The notes: generated by a model from the letters alone, not told the origin. DNA of 64,000 nucleotides from Desulfobulbaceae bacterium (GCA_011391865.1 JAABPV010000011.1:1-64000), one strand, 5' to 3'; counted from the stretch's first letter, positions 26,572-35,317 are shown. A program made the numbers and translations.

Positions 26572-27338
26572 TCGCTATTGCCCGTTTTTTCACCCCTTTT
26601 CTCATGCCGCTGCCTCTTGGGATACTGTTCATCCTGCTCGGCCTGCTCTTTGTCCTGCTCACACTGCGGAGACCGGCTGTCATCGCCCTTCTGTGCAGCT
26701 TGTTGATCTTTCTATTCTTCGGCTACGGCCTGCCCGCCCGCAGCAGGCTGCGCGACATAGAGCGGCAGTATCCGCCCCTTCAGCTGACGCAGCTGCCGGA
26801 TGAGCAACGGCAGCAGATCAAGTTTGTGGTGGTTTTAGGCAGCGGCCATGTCAGCGACCCAACGGTGCCGGAAACCGGCCAGCTCGGCACGGCCTCGCTT
26901 TACCGCCTTTTTGAGGGCATCCGTCTGCATCGCGAGCTGCCGGAATCCTGGCTGGTGGTCAGCGGCGGCGCGAGCCAGGAAGATCCGCTGGCCAACGCAG
27001 CGGTGGTGGGCCGGACAGCGCAGCAGCTCGGTGTGGACGGAGGCAGGCTGGTGATTGAGGACCGGTCCCGCGACACGGTGGAGGAGGCGCACCTGCTCGC
27101 ACCGCTGCTGAAGGACGCGCCGTTCATCCTCGTCACCTCGGCGGCGCACATGGGCCGGGCCATGAAAATATTTCAGGCTGAAGGGCTGCGACCGCTGGCC
27201 GCGCCGACTGATTTCATTCTCAAAGACCGGCAGCGGCTCTCCTCTGCCAGCCTGCTGCCATCCAGCTTTAATCTGGGACTGTCCGAGCAGGTTGTTTACG
27301 AATGGCTGGGCAGTGCCTGGAGCACTGTTTCACAATAA
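26568..27338 (+). CDS. ElyC/YdcF-type inner membrane protein (DUF218)
   Basis: A 256-residue protein with two N-terminal membrane helices (about 12-32 and 38-54) and a DUF218 domain (about 80-235). The ElyC branch of this family is linked to envelope biogenesis and peptidoglycan lipid carrier use. Family motifs seen are VVVLGSGH, the LVVSGGAS segment, EDRSRDTVEEA and VTSAAHMGRA. ElyC-like length and topology fit better than short YdcF. The start ATG overlaps the trmJ-like stop (ATGA). The enzymatic activity of the domain is unproven in general, so no reaction is assigned. Confidence 0.78.
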   Translation: MIAIARFFTPFLMPLPLGILFILLGLLFVLLTLRRPAVIALLCSLLIFLFFGYGLPARSRLRDIERQYPPLQLTQLPDEQRQQIKFVVVLGSGHVSDPTVPETGQLGTASLYRLFEGIRLHRELPESWLVVSGGASQEDPLANAAVVGRTAQQLGVDGGRLVIEDRSRDTVEEAHLLAPLLKDAPFILVTSAAHMGRAMKIFQAEGLRPLAAPTDFILKDRQRLSSASLLPSSFNLGLSEQVVYEWLGSAWSTVSQ

Positions 27339-27386
27339 CCGCAGCGGACTGAACCCGCCGCATTTTCCACAACTCGACAGAGTAAG

Positions 27387-28283
27387 ATGAAAAAAGTCCG
27401 CAAAGCCGTCATCCCGGTCGCCGGTCTCGGCACCCGTTTTCTGCCCGCGACCAAGGCCATTCCCAAGGAGATGCTGACCATAATCGACCGGCCCACGATT
27501 CAGTATATTGTGGAAGAAGTTGTCGCCTCCGGCATTGAAGAGGTCATCCTGATCACCTCGGACGGCAAGTCGGCGATTGAGAAACATTTTGACTATGATT
27601 ATGAGCTGGACAACGTTCTTAGGCAGAAAAACAAGCAGGAGCTGCTGGCCGAGCTGGATCATATCTCCAATCTGATTGAGGTGGTTTCCGTGCGGCAGAA
27701 AAAACCGCTCGGCTTGGGCCACGCCATCTGGATGGCCCGCAAGGTGGTGGGCGACGAGCCGTTTCTGGTGCTGCTCGGCGACGACCTTGTCCGCAGCGAG
27801 ACACCCTGCTGCCGCCAGATGCTGGATCTTTATGAGCAGGTTGGTGAATCCATTGTCGCTGTCCAGCGAGTGCCGATGGAGCAGACAAGCAGCTACGGCA
27901 TAGTTGAGGGCGAGGCGACCGAGCAGGAGCGCACCTATAAAATCAGCCGGATGGTGGAGAAGCCCGCGCCGGGCATGTCGCCTTCCAACATGGCTATCAT
28001 TGGCCGCTATTTGCTAATGCCGGAGATTTTTGATATTCTCGGCACCACCACGCCCGGCCACGGCGGTGAAATTCAGCTCACCGACGCGCTCCAAGCCCTT
28101 TCCAACCGGCGCGGCATGTACGCCTATGAATTTCAGGGTCGCCGCTACGATGCGGGCGACAAGCTGGGCTATCTGAAAGCGATTGTTGACGTGGCCATGA
28201 GTCATCCTACACTTGGCGAGGCGTTTAAAGAACATCTTAGATCGGTCTGCCCCTGTGCATGCAAAACAACATGCCGTCCTTGA
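27387..28283 (+). CDS. galU: UTP-glucose-1-phosphate uridylyltransferase
   Basis: GalU makes UDP-glucose from UTP and glucose 1-phosphate, a precursor for surface polysaccharides. The 298-residue length is typical. The nucleotide-binding start PVAGLGTRFLPATKAIPKEM is present, as are LGLGHAIWMAR, a sugar-binding LLGDDL and, near the end, RRYDAGDKLGY. The final 15 residues carry several Cys residues, which is unusual but may be a local tail. It lies 48 bases after the ElyC-like gene and 27 bases before priA, on the same strand. Confidence 0.92.
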   Translation: MKKVRKAVIPVAGLGTRFLPATKAIPKEMLTIIDRPTIQYIVEEVVASGIEEVILITSDGKSAIEKHFDYDYELDNVLRQKNKQELLAELDHISNLIEVVSVRQKKPLGLGHAIWMARKVVGDEPFLVLLGDDLVRSETPCCRQMLDLYEQVGESIVAVQRVPMEQTSSYGIVEGEATEQERTYKISRMVEKPAPGMSPSNMAIIGRYLLMPEIFDILGTTTPGHGGEIQLTDALQALSNRRGMYAYEFQGRRYDAGDKLGYLKAIVDVAMSHPTLGEAFKEHLRSVCPCACKTTCRP

Positions 28284-28310
28284 TTCGATCTGGCGGCGTT
28301 TTTGCTCCGC

Positions 28311-30545
28311 ATGAAGCTGCACGAAATCGCTGTCGCCGCGCCGGTTCCCGGCTCACTGACCTACAGTTTTCCTGCCGCGCTTCAGCCCGGCATCCGGGTG
28401 CTGGTGCCGCTTGGCAGCCGCCTTATTGTCGGCTACGTGCTGGCGCAGCTGCCGGACAACGAGCAACTGTTAGTTGAAATCGAAATCAAGGCGGTCGCCG
28501 ACTGCCTTGATGCCTACCCCGTTTTCCCTGCCCAGCTTATTCCTTTTTTCCGCTGGATGGCGGAGTACTATCATCATCCGATTGGCGAGGTCATCCGCAC
28601 CGCTTTGCCTGCCGGGCTGTCCGGCACTTCCAGCGGCGCGGCGGCCAAGGCCAAGACGGAAACCGTTGTTCGCCTCTGCGCCCCGCTGTCCGATCAGCCT
28701 GCCGCCGCGCTGAAGAAATCTGAGCAGAAGACCTTGGAACTGTTTTATCAGCACTGCGGCGGCAGTCCGGTCATGCCGCGCCGCGAGCTGACCAAACTGT
28801 ATTCCGGCGCGGGCAAGGCTCTGAAGGGATTAGCAGAATCCGGCCTGATCACGCTGGAAGGGCGGCATGTCTATCGAGATCCTTTTGGTGAGCTGCTGCC
28901 GTATTCCGACCGACCGGCGGAGCTGACTACGGAGCAGACGGCGGCGGTCAGTGCGCTCACCGCCGCGATTGACGCAGGCGCATTTCAGACCTTCCTCCTC
29001 CACGGCGTGACTGGCAGCGGCAAGACAGAGGTTTACCTGCGGGCGGCGGAACACTGCTTGGCGCAAAAAAAAAATGTGCTGGTGCTCGTGCCAGAGCTGG
29101 CCTTGGCTTCGCAGATGGAAGGCCAATTTTATTCCCGCTTCGGCGAGCGGCTGGCCGTGCTGCACAGCGGCTTGTCTGACGGCGAGCGTTTTGACCAGTG
29201 GCAGCGGATTCTGCGGGGCGAAGCGAAAGTCGTGGTCGGGGCGCGGTCAGCGGTGTTCGCCCCGTTCCCCGATCTGGGTTTGGTCATCGTGGACGAGGAG
29301 CACGAGGCGGCTTACAAACAGGACGACGGCCTGCGCTACAATGGCCGCGACATGGCTGTGCTGCGGGCGCGTTTCGCCTCCTGCCCGGTGCTGCTCGGCT
29401 CGGCCACGCCTTCGGTGGGCAGCCTGTATCACGCCGAGCAGGGCAAATACCGCCTGCTCATCCTGCCCAAGCGCATCGGCGGCCAAGTCATGCCGAATGT
29501 GGAATTAGTTGATTTAAGAAAGGAAAAACGCGGGCGGAAGGACTGGTTTTTCTCTGACCGGCTGCTGGCCGCGCTGAAGGAAAATCTGGCTGCCAATCTG
29601 CAAAGCCTGCTCTTTGTCAACCGCCGGGGCTACGCCGCCTTCATGCTCTGCCGGGACTGCGGCGCGGTGGCGCGCTGCCGCAACTGCCGGGTTTCCCTGA
29701 CCTTGCACCGGGGCCGCAACCAGCTGATCTGCCACTACTGCGGCTACACGCTCAGGCCGGACATCATCTGCCCGGACTGCGGCTCAGGCGATGTGGTCGG
29801 CCTCGGACTTGGCTCGGAGCGGGTGGAGGCGGAGGTGCGGCGGCTTTTTCCTGAAGCCAGAGTGGCTCGTTTGGACAGCGACGCGACCGCAGACCGGCGG
29901 GCGCAGATCAGTCTGCTGCGGCAGGTGCGCGAGCAGGAAATTGACATTCTGGTCGGCACGCAGATGGTGGCCAAGGGGCTGCATTTTCCAAAAGTGACCT
30001 TAGTCGGGGTGGTCTGGGCGGACAGCGGCCTCAGCCTGCCTGACTACAAGGCAGCGGAGCGCACCTTTCAGCTGCTCGCACAGGTGACAGGCAGGGCGGG
30101 ACGGGGCGAGCTGGCGGGCAAGGTCATCATCCAGACGCATCAGCCGGGGCATTATGTGCTGACCGCAGCCCGCGCTCACGACTGCCGCGCTGTCTATGAG
30201 CAGGAAATCGCTCTGCGCTCCATGCTCGGTTATCCACCCTTTGGCAGGCTGATCAACCTTCGCTTCAGCGGGGAAAATGAATCGCAGGTTGAGGCAGCGG
30301 CCAAAACAGCGGCGGCACTGCTGCGGGCGGTCATCTTACAAAACAGCCTGCCTGCGGACATCCTTGGCCCGGCCCCGGCCCCGCTCTCGCTGATCAAGAA
30401 TCGCTTCCGCTGGCAGCTCCTGCTGAAAGGAACGCGGCCGGAAATTCTGCACTGGCTCTGTGATCAATTGCTGCGGGAAAAAGGAAAAATCTGCGGGAAA
30501 AAGGTACGGCTGACGGTCGACGTGGACCCGGAGAACATGATGTGA
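28311..30545 (+). CDS. priA: Primosomal replication restart helicase
   Basis: PriA recognises stalled forks, unwinds DNA 3' to 5' and starts primosome assembly. The protein of about 744 residues has the N-terminal DNA-binding domain (starting MKLHEIAVAAPVPG), a helicase domain with Walker A HGVTGSGKTEVYL and the Asp-Glu-Glu-His box in VDEEHE, a cysteine cluster that binds two zinc ions (CRDCG, CRNC, CHYCG, CPDCG) and the second helicase lobe with GTQMVAKGLHFP and VTGRAGRG. I start it at ATG 28311 rather than at the in-frame TTG nine bases earlier. Length is normal. It ends just before the first GGAGGAG-loop hairpin. Confidence 0.93.
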   Translation: MKLHEIAVAAPVPGSLTYSFPAALQPGIRVLVPLGSRLIVGYVLAQLPDNEQLLVEIEIKAVADCLDAYPVFPAQLIPFFRWMAEYYHHPIGEVIRTALPAGLSGTSSGAAAKAKTETVVRLCAPLSDQPAAALKKSEQKTLELFYQHCGGSPVMPRRELTKLYSGAGKALKGLAESGLITLEGRHVYRDPFGELLPYSDRPAELTTEQTAAVSALTAAIDAGAFQTFLLHGVTGSGKTEVYLRAAEHCLAQKKNVLVLVPELALASQMEGQFYSRFGERLAVLHSGLSDGERFDQWQRILRGEAKVVVGARSAVFAPFPDLGLVIVDEEHEAAYKQDDGLRYNGRDMAVLRARFASCPVLLGSATPSVGSLYHAEQGKYRLLILPKRIGGQVMPNVELVDLRKEKRGRKDWFFSDRLLAALKENLAANLQSLLFVNRRGYAAFMLCRDCGAVARCRNCRVSLTLHRGRNQLICHYCGYTLRPDIICPDCGSGDVVGLGLGSERVEAEVRRLFPEARVARLDSDATADRRAQISLLRQVREQEIDILVGTQMVAKGLHFPKVTLVGVVWADSGLSLPDYKAAERTFQLLAQVTGRAGRGELAGKVIIQTHQPGHYVLTAARAHDCRAVYEQEIALRSMLGYPPFGRLINLRFSGENESQVEAAAKTAAALLRAVILQNSLPADILGPAPAPLSLIKNRFRWQLLLKGTRPEILHWLCDQLLREKGKICGKKVRLTVDVDPENMM

Positions 30546-30554
30546 GGGCAAAAA

Positions 30555-30599
30555 ATACCCCGGCAGGAAAAAAAAGGAGGAGTAAACCTGCCGGGGTAT
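30555..30599. repeat. GGAGGAG-loop hairpin, copy 1
   Basis: A perfect 13-bp stem (ATACCCCGGCAGG, 30555-30567, and its complement, 30587-30599) closes a 19-base loop of eight A, then GGAGGAG and TAAA. It is followed by CGGGTTGAGC, as in the other two copies. On the minus strand the stem is followed by a run of T, like an intrinsic terminator. On the plus strand the loop shows GGA motifs. Confidence 0.85.
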
Positions 30600-30664
30600 C
30601 GGGTTGAGCGTGGTTGGCACTGCTTTGCTCCGAAACAACTGGAGTTTTTCTATCGGCGGAAAAA

Positions 30665-30706
30665 TGCCCCGGCAGGAAAAAAAGGAGGAGTAAACCTGCC
30701 GGGCCA
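30665..30706. repeat. GGAGGAG-loop hairpin, copy 2
   Basis: The same element with a 12-bp stem containing one mismatch (TGCCCCGGCAGG, 30665-30676, pairing with 30695-30706). The loop again is a run of A followed by GGAGGAG and TAAA. The conserved flank GGGTTGAGCGT follows. Sequence between the copies is not conserved. Confidence 0.83.
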
Positions 30707-30806
30707 TCTGGGTTGAGCGTGTCAGTTGCGCCGCATCACTCTGCATTGACAGAGTTTGTTGCACAGCAGTCTTGCCGTGAGGCGGCACGGCCCGCTGCTG
30801 AAAAAA

Positions 30807-30851
30807 ATACCCCGGCAGGAAAAAAAAGGAGGAGTAAACCTGCCGGGGTAT
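30807..30851. repeat. GGAGGAG-loop hairpin, copy 3 (also likely terminator of the minus-strand gene)
   Basis: Perfect 13-bp stem (30807-30819 with 30839-30851) and a 19-base loop identical in plan to copy 1. It lies directly after the stop of the minus-strand secreted protein gene (30875), and on that strand the stem is followed by seven T, so it probably terminates that gene as well. The 30546-30874 gap contains only these three repeats and unremarkable spacers. Confidence 0.8.
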
Positions 30852-30874
30852 CGGGTTGAGCTTGTTATGCTGAA

Positions 30875-31354
30875 TCAGGAACCCTGCGCTGCGGCAAGAA
30901 CCCCTTTCCGATACGGGATGCCATGCTTGCGGAGCAGATTCCCGTAGTCGCCGCAGAGCTGATTCCAGTCCTTCTTCAGTCCGCAGCTGCCCATGAACTC
31001 CATGACGATGCCGGGCAGCTGGAGAAGGAGTCCGGTTTCATGCGCTTTGAGAACAACCTGATCACGCAGACTGAACAGCCCTCCGGCCAGCTTGGCGGAC
31101 AATGTAAGACCGCTTCCTGCTTCGCCCGCCAAGGAGCAGGCTGCCGCCTGCCTTGACACCATATTTTTCAAAGCGGCTTTTTTAGTTTCAAAAAGCATCG
31201 CTTCCCGTTCCGCCGACATTTTTTGGGGAAGCGGACAGAACCGTGATGCTGCATCGCAGGGCTGCGATTCCGCAGCGTACAGGCTGGCCGCTCCTGCTGC
31301 GCTGACTGCGATGGCTGCGGCAATGATAACTTTTCTCATCTTTATAGTGCTCAT
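30875..31354 (-). CDS. Secreted hypothetical protein
   Basis: A protein of about 159 residues that I do not recognise. A signal peptide is clear: basic MRK, a hydrophobic Ala/Ile/Val stretch and a probable cleavage site after SLYAA. The mature part is mainly helical and contains six cysteines, suggesting disulfides in the periplasm. No domain motif is evident. Two ATG codons at 31354 and 31339 are possible, and a GTG lies at 31363; I prefer 31354, which has GAGG ten bases upstream. It stands alone on its strand, with a promoter containing a palindromic -10 region and a hairpin terminator. Confidence 0.68.
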   Translation of the reverse strand: MSTIKMRKVIIAAAIAVSAAGAASLYAAESQPCDAASRFCPLPQKMSAEREAMLFETKKAALKNMVSRQAAACSLAGEAGSGLTLSAKLAGGLFSLRDQVVLKAHETGLLLQLPGIVMEFMGSCGLKKDWNQLCGDYGNLLRKHGIPYRKGVLAAAQGS

Positions 31355-31413
31355 TCTCCACACGCCTCATTATGTTCGCTTGATCTGAGTAATGCTAAAT
31401 CCGTGCCAGTTTC

Positions 31414-31443
31414 ATTATATAATGAAAAATAGTGGCATGTCAC
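31414..31443 (-). promoter_or_regulatory. Predicted promoter with palindromic -10 region for the secreted protein gene
   Basis: On the minus strand GTGACA (31443-31438) is 18 bases from a perfect TATAAT (31419-31414). The -10 lies in an 18-bp perfect palindrome, TTTCATTATATAATGAAA (31410-31427), which could also be an operator or fire in both directions. Downstream in the gap to parE there is another hairpin, GCGGGTAA with TTACCCGC (31536-31554), of unknown use. Nothing else was recognised in the 31355-31601 gap. Confidence 0.5.
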
Positions 31444-31601
31444 CGGCAAAAAAGATTTTTTTTGTTTCCAGCGTCAGACGGGGCACTTGCCGCATGCTAC
31501 AGTGTGGGTAAGTTTTACACAGATCAGCCTGTGCTGCGGGTAAAAATTACCCGCCTCCGCAAGGCGCGGGTGCCTGTTCTTTCAGCAAAGGCGCATACCT
31601 T

Positions 31602-31630
31602 TTGACGGGCCGCGCCGGAGCGGGTACACT
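31602..31630 (+). promoter_or_regulatory. Predicted sigma70 promoter of the parE-like gene
   Basis: TTGACG (31602-31607) and TACACT (31625-31630) are 17 bases apart. RNA would start near 31637, 41 bases before the GTG at 31678. The position also rules out the in-frame TTG at 31630 as the protein start. Confidence 0.65.
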
Positions 31631-31677
31631 TGCGCTGTTTTCCCGCCCCCCAGAACCCTTGCAAGGCAGACGACGAC

Positions 31678-33534
31678 GTGACTGAACAGCATCAATACGA
31701 CGAATCGAAGATCAAAACCCTCAGTTCTCTTGAGCACATCCGCAAGCGGCCCGGCATGTACATAGGCCGCCTCGGCAGCGGCTCAGACCCGGACGACGGC
31801 ATCTACATCCTGCTGAAAGAGGTGATCGACAACGCGGTGGACGAGTACATCATGGGCTGCGGCAAGCAGATCGAAATCGCCGTGGATGCGGAGGGCCACT
31901 GCCGGGTGCGCGATTATGGCCGAGGTATTCCGCTGGGCAAGGTGGTGGACTGCGTCTCAATGATCAACACCGGCGCGAAATACAACACCGAGGTCTTCCA
32001 GTTCTCGGTTGGCCTGAATGGCGTGGGTACCAAGGCAGTCAACGCCCTGTCCGAGCAATTCATGGTCTGCTCGCACCGCGAAGGCCGGTTCAAAAAAGCG
32101 TTTTTCGCGTATGGCGTGCTGGCGCAGGAAGAAGAGGGGGCTACCGCAGAGCCGGACGGTACGCTGGTCGAATTCCTGCCGGACAGAAAGCTCTTTGCCG
32201 ATTTCACCTTTGATCTCGCCTACGTCGAGCAGCGGCTCTGGCGGTATGCCTATCTCAACGCCGGGCTACGTCTGCGCCTGAGCTGGGCTGATGCAGCCGA
32301 GCGGGAATATCTTTCCCGGCGCGGCCTGCCTGATCTTTTAGCCAAAGAATTGGACGGCGGCGGCATTTATCCGGCCATCGAGCGCAAAGAGCAGGCTCTT
32401 GAATTCGCCTTCACCCACACCGAGGACTACAGCGAGACCTATTACTCCTTTGTCAACGGCACGTACACTTCCGAAGGCGGCACACACCTTTCCGCCTTCC
32501 GCGAAGGCATCCTGAAAGGGGTGAACGAGTTCGCAGGCAAAAAATACACAGGCGAGGATGTGCGCGACGGTCTGGTCGGCATTCTCGCGATCAAGGTGCA
32601 GGAGCCGGTCTTTGAGTCGCAGACCAAGAACAAGCTGGGCAACACCGACATCCGCGCCTGGATTGTCAACGCGGTGCGCGAGGCCGTGGCTGACCATCTT
32701 TACAAGAACCCGGAGACGGCGGAAATCTTTCTTGCCAAAGTGCAGCGCAACGAGCGGATGCGCAAGGAGCTGCAAAGCGTGCGTAAGGAGGCCAAGGCGC
32801 AGGCGAAGAAGGTGGCCTTCAAAATTCCGCAGCTCAAGGACTGCAAGCACCACCCGCAGCCGGGCAAGCCCTCGCGGCCCGGCGAGGAGAACATGATCTT
32901 CATCACCGAAGGCCAGTCTGCCGCCGGCTCAATTGTCTCTTCCCGCGACCCGCTCACGCAGGCGGTCTTCTCGCTCAAAGGCAAGCCCCTCAACGTGCAT
33001 GGTCAGAAGTTGGACATCCTCTACAAGAACGAAGAGATGTACGCACTGATGCAGAGCCTGAATGTGGAAGACTCTGTCACTGGCCTGCGCTTCGACCGGA
33101 TCATTCTTGCCACGGACGCGGACGTGGACGGCCTGCACATCCGCAACCTGCTCCTGACCTTCTTCCTCCATTATTTTGACGCGCTGGTCCGGCAGGGGCA
33201 TGTCTATATCTTAGAAACACCGATCTTCCGGGCGCGGAACAAGAAGCAGACTGTCTATTGCTACTCAGAACGGGAAAAGGACGAGGCGGTGCGCGGCCTC
33301 AAGGCGCAAGCGGCAGGCGGCAATGTGGAGGTGACGCGCTTCAAGGGCTTGGGCGAGATCTCGCCGCCGGAATTCAAGCAGTTCATCGGCCCGGCCATGC
33401 GCCTTCAGCCAGTGCGGATTGACAGCCTGTCTGACGTGCGCCCGGTGCTGGAGTTCTACATGGGCAAAAACACGCCGGGCCGCCGCCAGTACATCATGGA
33501 GCACTTGGTCGTGCAGCCGGAGCAAGGGGCCTGA
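31678..33534 (+). CDS. parE: DNA topoisomerase IV subunit B-like ATPase subunit
   Basis: The ATPase subunit of a type IIA topoisomerase, about 618 residues. It has the GHKL ATPase domain with RKRPGMYIG, an EVIDNAVDEY helix and NGVGTKAVNALS, a transducer domain, and a TOPRIM domain with the metal-binding TDADVDGLH and RFKGLGE. Where most family members have EGDSA, it reads EGQSAAGS, followed by QAVFSLKGKPLN. This form is typical of a ParE branch known outside the proteobacterial gyrase group. I start it at GTG 31678 after an AAGG ribosome site and downstream of a good promoter. No subunit A (parC) follows, which is unusual, so the partner must be encoded elsewhere. The 243-base gap that follows shows nothing convincing. 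Confidence 0.87.
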   Translation: MTEQHQYDESKIKTLSSLEHIRKRPGMYIGRLGSGSDPDDGIYILLKEVIDNAVDEYIMGCGKQIEIAVDAEGHCRVRDYGRGIPLGKVVDCVSMINTGAKYNTEVFQFSVGLNGVGTKAVNALSEQFMVCSHREGRFKKAFFAYGVLAQEEEGATAEPDGTLVEFLPDRKLFADFTFDLAYVEQRLWRYAYLNAGLRLRLSWADAAEREYLSRRGLPDLLAKELDGGGIYPAIERKEQALEFAFTHTEDYSETYYSFVNGTYTSEGGTHLSAFREGILKGVNEFAGKKYTGEDVRDGLVGILAIKVQEPVFESQTKNKLGNTDIRAWIVNAVREAVADHLYKNPETAEIFLAKVQRNERMRKELQSVRKEAKAQAKKVAFKIPQLKDCKHHPQPGKPSRPGEENMIFITEGQSAAGSIVSSRDPLTQAVFSLKGKPLNVHGQKLDILYKNEEMYALMQSLNVEDSVTGLRFDRIILATDADVDGLHIRNLLLTFFLHYFDALVRQGHVYILETPIFRARNKKQTVYCYSEREKDEAVRGLKAQAAGGNVEVTRFKGLGEISPPEFKQFIGPAMRLQPVRIDSLSDVRPVLEFYMGKNTPGRRQYIMEHLVVQPEQGA

Positions 33535-33777
33535 GATGCAGGGGCTGGATGCCAATCGGTCACTGCGCCGAATGTCTTCGGCCCACAGCCTGTCAAATTC
33601 AAAACGCCGCCCAGCGAAAAACGCGCCGCCAGACAGGCGCAGCTAAAAGATTTTCTTGTCCTGCGGCAGTCGGTCTGCTATACCAAGGAGCGCAGAACCT
33701 TCCCGCTGCCGCTGCGCAGACCGCAGCGGCCCCTGAACCATGTCATGTTTTCCTGATGCTGAGGAGGAGTCGAGGCC

Positions 33778-35019
33778 GTGTCCGAAAATATCGCCCTGTC
33801 GCCTGAATCCTACGGGCAGCGCCTGATCGCCCAGAAAAAGAAGCTCCTGCCTGCGCTGACAGCGGCCATTGAAAGCCGCGACGACAGCAGGCGGGAGAAA
33901 TTGCAAATGGCTGTGACCGCCATCACCGAGGCCCTGACCTTTTTCAAGCAGAGCTACCGCAACGAGATGGCCTGCCGCAAGGGCGCGCTGGCCGCACTGG
34001 GCAAATTGCAGAACATGCTCGACAAGGCCGATCACGACATGGCCTGCGTGGGCGTGCAGGCCAACGCCAACACGGCAGAGGCCGAGCAGGTTTTCGACAA
34101 GCTGGTGGGCAAGGGCGGCAAGGTCGCGGCCTTCGCCGCCTTTCACAGCGGCAGGCTGGCTGAATGCCGGATGGATTTCAGCCGGGCCGCTGTCCGCTTT
34201 GACAAGGCTGTCGAGTTAGACAAGAGCAATATTCATTACCTGAAGGCCGCCGGACTGCTGGCCCGCAAGATGTACCAGCACAAGAAGGCGCTGGCCTGCT
34301 TCTCCATGATAGAGAAGCTACTGGTGCAGAAAGGCGAGGATTCGGCGGAGCTGGCCATTGCCCGGCGGGAAATCTGCTGCACCGCCATGCTCTCCGGCCA
34401 GTCTGGCCCGGCCATGGACTACTGCAAGAAGGCGATGAACGGCATTGCCAAGCATCTGGGCAAAAGCCACCCGGAGCTGGGCATCTGCTGGTTCCTGCTC
34501 GGCCAGCTGCAGGAGAGCCAGGGCGAGTACGAGAAGGCCGACGCGCCGTACAAGCAGGCGCTGGCGATCATGGAGAAAACCGACAACGACATGGTGCTGG
34601 CCGGCATCCTCGACAAGCTGGCCCGCCTGCACATGGAGCTGGAGGCCGAGTTCGAGGCTGTGCCCCTGCTGGAGCGGCTGCTGAAGATCAAGATCAAGTC
34701 GCCGCAGCCCGATCTGGCCGGGCTGATCATCATCTACACCCAGCTGGCCGAGGCCAGCCGCATCTGCGGCAACTACGACCGCTCCGAGGAGTTCTACAAG
34801 CAGTCTTTAGCCGTGACGCAGAAGCTGCGCGGCAAGGAGCATCCGGCGGTCGGCAGCATCTATCAGGAGTTAGCCAAGCTCTGCGACCGGCAGCGGAAAA
34901 AGGACGAGGCGAAGCAGTACAATGAGATGGCCGCCGCGATCTTCAAGCGCGTCCTGGAGGCGCAGGAAGCGGCTGCGGCTGCGGCAGGAGGGCAGAGCGA
35001 GGACCGGCTGACGCTGTGA
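33778..35019 (+). CDS. Tetratricopeptide repeat protein
   Basis: A soluble protein of 413 residues made almost entirely of helical repeats. TPR-like pairs are visible from about residue 115 to 390, for example GQLQESQGEYEKADAPYKQA and LAEASRICGNYDRSEEFYKQ, with spacing like the 42-residue kinesin-light-chain type. The first 100 residues are helical and charged, and the tail ends in an alanine-rich stretch. Such proteins are scaffolds for protein complexes, but partners cannot be named. The GTG start at 33778 is supported by GAGGAGG ten bases upstream. It is followed by the 46-bp hairpin array. Confidence 0.8.
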   Translation: MSENIALSPESYGQRLIAQKKKLLPALTAAIESRDDSRREKLQMAVTAITEALTFFKQSYRNEMACRKGALAALGKLQNMLDKADHDMACVGVQANANTAEAEQVFDKLVGKGGKVAAFAAFHSGRLAECRMDFSRAAVRFDKAVELDKSNIHYLKAAGLLARKMYQHKKALACFSMIEKLLVQKGEDSAELAIARREICCTAMLSGQSGPAMDYCKKAMNGIAKHLGKSHPELGICWFLLGQLQESQGEYEKADAPYKQALAIMEKTDNDMVLAGILDKLARLHMELEAEFEAVPLLERLLKIKIKSPQPDLAGLIIIYTQLAEASRICGNYDRSEEFYKQSLAVTQKLRGKEHPAVGSIYQELAKLCDRQRKKDEAKQYNEMAAAIFKRVLEAQEAAAAAAGGQSEDRLTL

Positions 35020-35114
35020 CCCGCCCTGCTGCCGCGCGTCAAGGCGGCGAAGGAGCTTTGGCAGGAGGAACAGTGGCGGGACAGGCTGAAAAACCGCAGG
35101 CGCGGACTCCGGGA

Positions 35115-35252
35115 GATGTGGCAGGCCACATCTGCGGGATCAGGCCTGCCTCGTCTCTGCGATGTGGCCTGCCACATCTATTCGATCAGGCCAGCCACAT
35201 CTCTGCGATGTGGCCTGCCACATCTGTTCGATCAGGCCTGCATGATCTCTAC
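35115..35252. repeat. Three tandem 46-bp units, each with a GATGTGGC hairpin
   Basis: Units begin at 35115, 35161 and 35207, exactly 46 bases apart. Each opens with GATGTGGC, two bases, and GCCACATC, a perfect 8-bp stem (9 bp in the first), then a segment containing GATCAGGCC. The third unit diverges toward its end. The array fills much of the 298-base gap between the TPR gene and the MGS-amidohydrolase gene. 46 is not divisible by three, so a coding role is unlikely. As a transcript it would form three short hairpins. Confidence 0.85.
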
Positions 35253-35317
35253 GGTCACGCAGGCAGGGACGGACGAGGCAACCGCGTAACTCCCATCCAT
35301 TTCCCCATCATTGCGCC

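Noticed and set aside
31630-31677. TTG start for the parE-like gene at 31630
   Set aside because: It overlaps the predicted -10 box, and conserved sequence begins only after the GTG at 31678.
33535-33777. Open frame continuing in the same frame after the parE stop
   Set aside because: It has no start codon with a ribosome site and no recognisable product. Long open frames are common by chance in GC-rich DNA, and a recoded TGA is not supported by any insertion element.
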